DNA of 9,683 bases, from NCBI GenBank assembly GCA_050633205.1, contig JBOEGA010000121.1, positions 1-9,683 of the forward strand, read 5' to 3'. Shown in pieces: positions 5,470-9,683 of the stretch. Both the position numbers and the translations under genes were made by a program. The notes below the pieces were generated by a model. It saw nothing but the letters and a program-made list of their open reading frames with translations, ran no database searches and was not told the origin of the DNA. The DNA is from CBDHHC01 sp050633205 (lineage in GTDB: Bacteria > Pseudomonadota > Alphaproteobacteria > Rhizobiales > CBDHHC01). How positions within the stretch are numbered: position 1 is the first letter of the stretch; each line of letters begins with the position of its first letter.

Positions 5470-6531
5470 ATGAGTGAAAATGTAAGCGAGCTAAGCGAAC
5501 TTAATTCGCGTTCCAGAGAGATTTTCAGGACAATCGTTGAGTCCTATCTGTCTACTGGCACCCCAGTTGGTTCCCGAAATCTAAGCCGACAATTGCCGAT
5601 GTCACTATCGCCGGCTTCGGTGCGTAACGTTATGTCTGATCTGGAAAGCCTTGGCCTGATCTATGCCCCTCACACATCTGCAGGGCGTATGCCTACAGAA
5701 ACTGGGCTGCGCATGTTTGTTGACGGTATGCTTGAGGTTGGAGATATCAACTCTCAGGAACGCAAGCAGATAGAGGCCCAGATCAGTGGCAGTTCCCAGG
5801 AGAAGGCGGTTGAGGATGTCCTGAATGAGGTCAGCGATGTGTTATCCGGCCTATCAAGCTGTGCAGGGATGGTACTGACTGACAAAAAAAATAACAGGCT
5901 CAAGCATATCGAGTTTGTGAATATTGCTGAGCAAAGAGCGCTGGTTGTTATGGTTGGAGAGAATGGTTCTGTGGAAAACAGGGTTGTTCATCTGCCGAAG
6001 GGACTTCCTCCATCTGCTCTTGTTGAAGCTTCCAATTACCTAAACCATCATATTCGAAATAAATCTCTTGATGAGGCCAGAGCCCATATCAAGACTATGT
6101 TTGATGTGCAAAAGGCTGAACTGGATATTCTGACCCAGAAACTTATTCAGGAAGGGCTGGCTATGTGGTCCGGAGATGGTGAGGATAGTAAAAGCCTTAT
6201 CGTCAGGGGCCGTTCACATTTGCTTGATGACCTTACAGAGCTGCAGGATCTCGAGAGAATTCGTATGCTTTTCGATGATCTGGAGACCAAACGGGAATTG
6301 ATGCAGCTGCTTAGTCTGACCGATGAAGCTGAGGGTGTCAGAATATTTATTGGTTCGGAAAACAAGCTGTTTTCCTTGTCAGGGTCTTCGTTAATTGCGG
6401 CTCCTTTTACGGATAACGAGAAGAAGATCGTTGGTGTTGTTGGCGTTATCGGGCCAACACGACTAAATTATGCCCGAATTATTCCTATGGTAGATTATAC
6501 AGCAAAGCTGGTGGGCCGTTTATTGACTTGA
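5470..6531 (+). CDS. hrcA: HrcA, heat-inducible transcription repressor
   Basis: The product has 353 residues, the usual length. The N-terminal winged-helix domain has the family signatures SREIFRTIVESYLSTGTPVGSR (about 15-36), the helix-turn-helix SPASVRNVMSDLESLGL (47-63) and the wing HTSAGRMPTETGLRMFVD (68-85). A central GAF-like dimerisation region follows (from about 110) with GxxxR-rich segments, and the C-terminus ends IIGPTRLNYAR-like (VIGPTRLNYARIIPMVDY). HrcA binds the CIRCE operator and represses chaperonin genes; GroEL keeps it active. ATG 5470 is the only possible start: an in-frame TAA is four codons upstream. The ribosome site before it is very weak, which suggests low expression. 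No CIRCE is present nearby, so autoregulation through this operator is not supported here. grpE follows after 116 bases on the same strand, probably co-transcribed. Confidence 0.97.
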   Translation: MSENVSELSELNSRSREIFRTIVESYLSTGTPVGSRNLSRQLPMSLSPASVRNVMSDLESLGLIYAPHTSAGRMPTETGLRMFVDGMLEVGDINSQERKQIEAQISGSSQEKAVEDVLNEVSDVLSGLSSCAGMVLTDKKNNRLKHIEFVNIAEQRALVVMVGENGSVENRVVHLPKGLPPSALVEASNYLNHHIRNKSLDEARAHIKTMFDVQKAELDILTQKLIQEGLAMWSGDGEDSKSLIVRGRSHLLDDLTELQDLERIRMLFDDLETKRELMQLLSLTDEAEGVRIFIGSENKLFSLSGSSLIAAPFTDNEKKIVGVVGVIGPTRLNYARIIPMVDYTAKLVGRLLT

Positions 6532-6647
6532 ATTTTTATACCTACTAAGTAGATATTGAATAAACATTCGAACTGTCAGTCAAAACTACAATAAGAAAAA
6601 ACAGGATGGTTCCACAGGTCTTTTCAAAAAAGTGAGCACTCATTCCC

Positions 6648-7451
6648 ATGAACGACGGAAAGCATGAAAATAATCAGCCATCTTCAAAAGAAGAAGAGCT
6701 GAACGCGCAGACAACATCTCAAAATCCAGAGCTGATTGATGAGGAACCACTTGAACTCAATGTAGAGTATGGTGCTGAAGGAGAAAAATCGGCAGACCAT
6801 GCTGCAATTGAAGGTCTGATTCAACAGCTTGAGACTGTTACTCTGGAAAATAAAGAACTGAATGACAAGGTTCTGCGGGTTATGGCAGATATGGAAAATC
6901 TGCGCCGCAGGAAAGACCGTGAAATTTCTGATAAAGAAAAATACGCGGTCACAGACTTTGCGAAAGAGATTGTAAGCGTTGCTGATAATATTCAGCGTGC
7001 AATAGCTTCTGTTCCTGCCGAGGCAATTGAAAATGATGCGCCTTTAAAAGCTCTTCTTGAAGGTGTGCAGATGACGGAACGCGAGCTAAACAACGCTCTT
7101 GAGAAAAAAGGCATTGTTCAGATTAACGCACTTGATACCCCTTTTGACCCTAACCTGCACCAGGCTATGTTTGAGGTTGAAGATCCGGAGAAACCTGCAG
7201 GGACAGTTGTACAGGTAATTCAGGCAGGGTTTACAATTGGAGAACGTACATTGCGCCCGGCGATGGTTGGCGTTTCCAAAGGTGGCCCGAAAGCAGTTAA
7301 GACCGAAGCTGAAGAAGTAGAGGAACAACCTGCAGAAGAAACGTCTGAAACACCGGAAGAAAAAGTTGAAAGTAAAGCGGCTGACACTGAGGACAAGCCT
7401 GCTGAAAAGGACGATAAAACAGTTGGAAAAACTGTTGATAAAAGTGCCTAG
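6648..7451 (+). CDS. grpE: GrpE, nucleotide exchange factor of DnaK, with long charged C-terminal tail
   Basis: The product has 267 residues, about 60 more than common GrpE. An acidic, probably disordered N-terminus (1-50) leads into a long coiled coil (about 53-95) containing the signature MADMENLRRRKDRE. The four-helix region (100-155) and the beta-wing domain follow, with FDPNLHQAMFEVED (166-179) and the C-terminal signature VIQAGFTIGERTLRPAMVGVSKG (190-212). Residues 214-267 form a low-complexity tail rich in E, K, A, P, T and D, absent from most relatives. GrpE releases ADP from DnaK. The ATG at 6648 is the first possible start because an in-frame TGA sits five codons upstream (6633-6635); only a weak GTGAG precedes it. 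It lies 116 bases after hrcA and 633 before dnaK. The tail does not disrupt the core, so function should be intact. Confidence 0.97.
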   Translation: MNDGKHENNQPSSKEEELNAQTTSQNPELIDEEPLELNVEYGAEGEKSADHAAIEGLIQQLETVTLENKELNDKVLRVMADMENLRRRKDREISDKEKYAVTDFAKEIVSVADNIQRAIASVPAEAIENDAPLKALLEGVQMTERELNNALEKKGIVQINALDTPFDPNLHQAMFEVEDPEKPAGTVVQVIQAGFTIGERTLRPAMVGVSKGGPKAVKTEAEEVEEQPAEETSETPEEKVESKAADTEDKPAEKDDKTVGKTVDKSA

Positions 7452-7465
7452 TTTTTTATGAATAT

Positions 7466-7510
7466 CTGTAGCGGCATGCAACTGATAACTGTGTGTCGCT
7501 ACAGTTGCAT
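7466..7510 (+). repeat. Overlapping, mutually exclusive inverted repeats after grpE
   Basis: CTGTAGCG (7466-7473) pairs perfectly with CGCTACAG (7497-7504). ATGCAACTG (7476-7484) pairs perfectly with CAGTTGCAT (7502-7510). A third pairing is AACTGT (7487-7492) with ACAGTT (7501-7506). All use the CAG at 7502-7504, so only one can form at a time. The position 14 bases after the grpE stop suggests 3'-end protection or termination, but no T run follows, so a classic intrinsic terminator is not supported. Confidence 0.55.
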
Positions 7511-7550
7511 TTCTACTTTCCCCATCCCCTCCACTGAATTACTCATAAAA
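7508..7550 (+). terminator. C-rich, G-poor stretch, possible Rho-dependent termination region
   Basis: Between 7501 and 7550 there are 17 C and only 3 G, with a pyrimidine-rich core (about 7510-7534). A C-over-G bubble downstream of a gene without an intrinsic terminator is the usual sign of Rho loading. There is no strict motif to confirm it. Confidence 0.3.
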
Positions 7551-7563
7551 ACTGATCAGGGAT

Positions 7564-7579
7564 TTGAGACAAGTCTCAA
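7564..7579. repeat. 16-base palindrome TTGAGAC-AA-GTCTCAA
   Basis: Two perfect 7-base arms (7564-7570 and 7573-7579) flank two bases. The symmetry suits a dimeric DNA-binding protein; as RNA it could form a six-pair stem with a CAAG loop. No regulator is known to me for this exact motif, and it lies far upstream of the dnaK promoter (about 355 bases). Confidence 0.45.
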
Positions 7580-7600
7580 CTCTACGACTTTTCTGGAAAT

Positions 7601-7732
7601 ATGGTTTATGAAGAGATAACAGAACTCTGCATTATCCAAAGTCGACCTATGGCTTATTTTTTTGATCCAAAAGGTCTGTTCAACGCTAAAAGTCAGTGGA
7701 ATCCTTTAGTCAAACAGTCCACTGTGCCATAA
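7601..7732 (+). CDS. Doubtful 43-codon ORF in the grpE-dnaK spacer
   Basis: The frame opens with ATG at 7601 (MVYEEITELCIIQSRPMAYF...) and stops with TAA at 7730. A GGAA lies only two bases before the ATG, too close for a good ribosome site. No family resemblance, signal peptide or membrane segment is seen. ORFs of this size occur by chance, and an inverted repeat overlaps its 3' end. It is included only for completeness. Confidence 0.12.
   Translation: MVYEEITELCIIQSRPMAYFFDPKGLFNAKSQWNPLVKQSTVP
7694..7724. repeat. Inverted repeat, 7-base arms
   Basis: CAGTGGA (7694-7700) and TCCACTG (7718-7724) are perfect inverted copies with a 17-base loop. No T run follows on the plus strand. On the minus strand ACTTTTAGCG follows the stem, a weak T tract with no minus-strand gene upstream to terminate. 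Its function is unknown. Confidence 0.35.
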
Positions 7733-7932
7733 AAAATCAAAGATTCCCAGACAAGAATAGGGGGCAAACCGATATTTTTGTAATATTTCATTTTAATTAT
7801 TAAAGTTGCCGTTTTTCACTTGATCTACGGGCTTTCGGCATTTACATCAAACCATCTTTATTGCACCGGATTTCCTGCAGATCAGCCTGTGTATAGCATT
7901 AAAAAAATGCTGATTTGCCTTGATCTTGGCGG

Positions 7933-7961
7933 CTTGCAGGGTCAAGGTTCCCTTCCTATAT
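7933..7961 (+). promoter_or_regulatory. Probable heat-shock (RpoH-type) promoter of dnaK
   Basis: CTTGCAG (7933-7939), 15 bases, then CCTATAT (7955-7961). This fits the CTTG... / CCTATAT pattern of alphaproteobacterial RpoH promoters. The same DNA also reads as TTGCAG, 17 bases, TATATA, so the housekeeping sigma could use it as well. The start near 7969 would give a leader of about 115 bases. An inverted repeat CCTTGA (7918-7923) and TCAAGG (7942-7947) brackets the -35. Confidence 0.65.
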
Positions 7962-8000
7962 ATTACGTGACAATAGGTTACTGAAGCTCAAGGGGACCGA

Positions 8001-8025
8001 TCTCACGTAGTATGAAACTGTGAGA
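8001..8025 (+). ncRNA. Hairpin in the dnaK 5' leader
   Basis: TCTCAC (8001-8006) pairs with GTGAGA (8020-8025) around a 13-base loop, about 60 bases before the start codon. It is a simple leader structure. ACCT (8027-8030) just after it could pair with AGGT of the ribosome site (8074-8077), which would allow temperature-sensitive masking, but the pairing is short and distant. No known thermometer family is recognised. Confidence 0.3.
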
Positions 8026-8084
8026 GACCTGGGTGCTTAACTTGTAGGCTCGGGCGGTCTGCCGGATATTAAGAGGTTTTAAAC

Positions 8085-9683
8085 ATGTCGAAAGTCATAG
8101 GTATTGACCTGGGTACAACCAACTCTTGCGTCGCTGTAATGGATGGCTCAAGTGCTAAGGTTATTGAAAATGCTGAGGGTGTTCGTACCACACCTTCAAT
8201 GGTCGCTTTTAACGAGGATGGCGAACGCCTTGTTGGTTTGCCTGCAAAACGTCAGGCTGTAACAAATCCCGAGAATACGCTTTTTGCAATCAAGCGTTTG
8301 ATCGGCCGTCGTTATGAAGACCCTACAGTTGCAAAGGATCAAAAGCTTGTTCCTTATCAAATTGTAAAAGCTGATAATGGAGATGCATGGATTGAAGCTC
8401 AGTCCAAGACTTACTCTCCTTCACAGATTTCTGCTTTCATCCTGCAAAAAATGAAAGAAACTGCTGAGAGCTATCTTGGTCATGAAGTGACACAGGCTGT
8501 TATTACAGTTCCTGCATATTTTAATGATGCGCAACGTCAGGCAACAAAAGATGCCGGCAAGATTGCTGGTCTTGAAGTTCTTCGAATCATCAACGAGCCG
8601 ACTGCTGCTGCTCTTGCCTATGGCCTTGATAAAAAAGACGGCAAGACTATTGCTGTTTATGACCTTGGTGGTGGTACGTTTGACGTATCTATCCTGGAAA
8701 TCGGCGATGGCGTCTTTGAAGTTAAATCTACCAATGGTGATACATTCCTTGGTGGTGAAGACTTTGACATGCGGATGGTTGACTATCTTGCCGATGAATT
8801 CAAAAAAGAAAACGCAATTGATCTGCGTGGCGACAAGCTAGCACTACAGCGTCTGAAAGAAGCTTCCGAGAAAGCGAAGATTGAACTTTCTTCTGCGAGC
8901 CAGACTGAAATCAACCTTCCATTCATCACTGCTGACCAGACTGGTCCGAAGCACTTAACGATGAAACTGACAAGAGCGAAGCTTGAAAGCCTTGTTGATG
9001 ATCTAGTGCAACGTACAGTTGGTCCTTGTGATGCTGCATTGAAAGATGCGGGCCTTAAAGCTGGTGAGATTGACGAAGTTGTCCTTGTTGGTGGCATGAC
9101 GCGTATGCCTAAAGTCATTGAGACAGTGAAAAACTTCTTCGGTAAAGAGCCTCATAAGGGTGTTAACCCGGATGAAGTTGTTGCTATGGGTGCAGCGATT
9201 CAGGCTGGTGTACTTCAGGGTGACGTTAAAGATGTTCTACTTCTCGACGTAACACCTCTTTCGCTTGGTATTGAGACACTTGGTGGCGTATTTACTCGTC
9301 TTATTGACCGTAATACGACTATTCCGACGAAGAAAAGCCAGCCGTTCTCTACTGCCGAAGACAATCAGAATGCTGTTACCATTCGCGTATTCCAGGGTGA
9401 ACGTGAAATGGCTGCGGACAACAAGATGCTNNNNNNNNNNNNNNNNNNNNNNNTGATATTGATGCCAATGGTATCGTGAATGTTTCTGCATCTGATAAAG
9501 CAACGGGTAAAGAACAGTCTATTCGTATTCAGGCTTCCGGTGGTTTGAGCGATGCTGATATAGACCGAATGGTCAATGAAGCTGAATCTCATGCTGAAGA
9601 CGACAAGAAGCGTCGTGAAGGTGTTGAAATTCGAAATCAGGCTGAAGCACTTATTCACTCGACAGAAAAGAGTGTTGAAGAGC
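8085..9683 (+). CDS. dnaK: DnaK (Hsp70 chaperone), C-terminal end outside the window and an internal sequence gap
   Basis: The ATG at 8085 has AGAGG eight bases upstream. The ATPase domain is complete: IGIDLGTTNS (5-14), the NEPTAAALAYGLD segment, IAVYDLGGGTFDVSILE and VVLVGGMTRMPKV. The interdomain linker VLLLDVTPLSLGIE leads into the substrate-binding domain. The frame is open to residue 449 at the N run (9431-9453). After it, DIDANGIVNVSASDKATGKEQ and GGLSDADIDRMVNEAE continue the beta-sandwich end and the helical lid in a different apparent frame (codons from 9455); this results from the wrong gap size, not a mutation. The last visible residues are in the lid, and about 110-120 C-terminal residues are missing compared with typical DnaK (about 640). 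DnaK works with GrpE, encoded upstream, and DnaJ, which often follows dnaK but would be outside. Expression is probably driven by the heat-shock-type promoter at 7933-7961. Confidence 0.98.
9431..9453. other. Assembly gap (23 N) inside dnaK
   Basis: Twenty-three undetermined bases interrupt dnaK. The codon before is CTN (Leu449) and the codon after ends in T before GAT (9455). Conserved DnaK proteins have about 21 residues between this Leu and the Phe before DIDANG, including the stretch GQFDL...APRG. That needs about 66 bases, so the N run is a placeholder shorter than the true gap, which explains the frame jump. Confidence 0.9.

Larger units (their letters stand above)
7452..8084. other. 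Long spacer between grpE and dnaK
   Basis: These 633 bases separate the two chaperone genes. In order they hold competing inverted repeats just after grpE (7466-7510), a C-rich G-poor stretch (7508-7550), a 16-base palindrome (7564-7579), a doubtful 43-codon ORF (7601-7732) overlapping an inverted repeat (7694-7724), AT-rich DNA (about 7770-7810), a small A-loop hairpin (7895-7911), the dnaK promoter (7933-7961) and a leader with a hairpin (8001-8025). No tRNA or known RNA family is recognised. The length and number of inverted repeats leave room for an unrecognised small RNA. Confidence 0.6.

Noticed and set aside
6542..6552. Small palindrome CTACT-A-AGTAG after hrcA
   Set aside because: Five-base arms are expected by chance, and no other operator feature is near.
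6635..6641. AGCACTC before grpE, resembling half of a CIRCE operator
   Set aside because: Nine bases further on, where GAGTGCTAA should be, the sequence is unrelated; only one half-site is present.
7086..7481. 131-codon minus-strand ORF opposite grpE
   Set aside because: Composition (many Phe, Arg, Asn) reflects the Glu/Lys-rich GrpE tail read backwards; no family match.
7819..7926. CTTGATCT repeated at 7819 and 7919, exactly 100 bases apart, suggesting tandem heat-shock promoters
   Set aside because: Neither copy has a good -10 at the right distance, and an 8-base repeat in 600 bases is not strong evidence.
8783..9118. 111-codon minus-strand ORF opposite dnaK
   Set aside because: Long antisense ORFs opposite dnaK are a known by-product of its codon usage; nothing else supports a gene.
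1..9683. Search for mobile elements, CRISPR arrays, tRNA or rRNA genes, toxin-antitoxin or defence genes
   Set aside because: None is recognisable; the window is core chromosomal DNA with normal gene content.

Overview
The window looks like a housekeeping segment of an alphaproteobacterial chromosome. The evidence is the cluster rph-rdgB-hemW divergent from hrcA-grpE with dnaK alongside, a lipoprotein of the penicillin-binding-protein-activator type convergent to hemW, and a yraN-yifB pair. The non-coding parts are AT-rich and overall GC seems moderate (mid-40s by eye, not counted), which is low for the class. Several 'low-GC marine alphaproteobacterium' lineages would fit and I cannot name a genus. 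All major genes are known families. I did not find a previously undescribed multi-gene system, and most of the interest is in the regulatory DNA.

Layout. Positions 1-526 (minus) hold the N-terminal third of a YifB/ComM AAA+ protein, running off the left edge. Its own near-consensus promoter sits directly against a perfect GTTC-N7-GTTC motif, the direct-repeat LexA (SOS) box of alphaproteobacteria. Positions 631-1002 (minus) are yraN with a sigma-70-like promoter. After a 314-base divergent spacer comes the periplasmic-binding-fold lipoprotein (1317-2543, plus). It meets hemW tail to tail, with the two stop codons overlapping in TTAA, and its likely terminator hairpin lies inside the hemW coding sequence. 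hemW, rdgB and rph (2540-5051, minus) form a tight unit transcribed rph first: rph and rdgB abut as TAAATG, and hemW starts with TTG inside the end of rdgB.

The right half is the heat-shock region on the plus strand: hrcA (repressor), grpE (nucleotide exchange factor with an unusual charged C-terminal tail), a 633-base spacer, and dnaK (cut by the right edge). The spacer contains competing inverted repeats after grpE, a C-rich G-poor stretch, a 16-base palindrome and a good RpoH-type promoter for dnaK. No CIRCE operator is visible, so HrcA probably acts elsewhere (classically groESL) while dnaK is probably under the heat-shock sigma factor. dnaK contains a run of 23 N; the reading frame and family conservation show that the true missing stretch is about 66 bases.

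Functionally the window combines RNA maturation (RNase PH), nucleotide-pool sanitation (RdgB), heme handling (HemW), cell-envelope synthesis (the lipoprotein), DNA recombination (YifB/ComM, possibly YraN) and protein quality control (HrcA, GrpE, DnaK).
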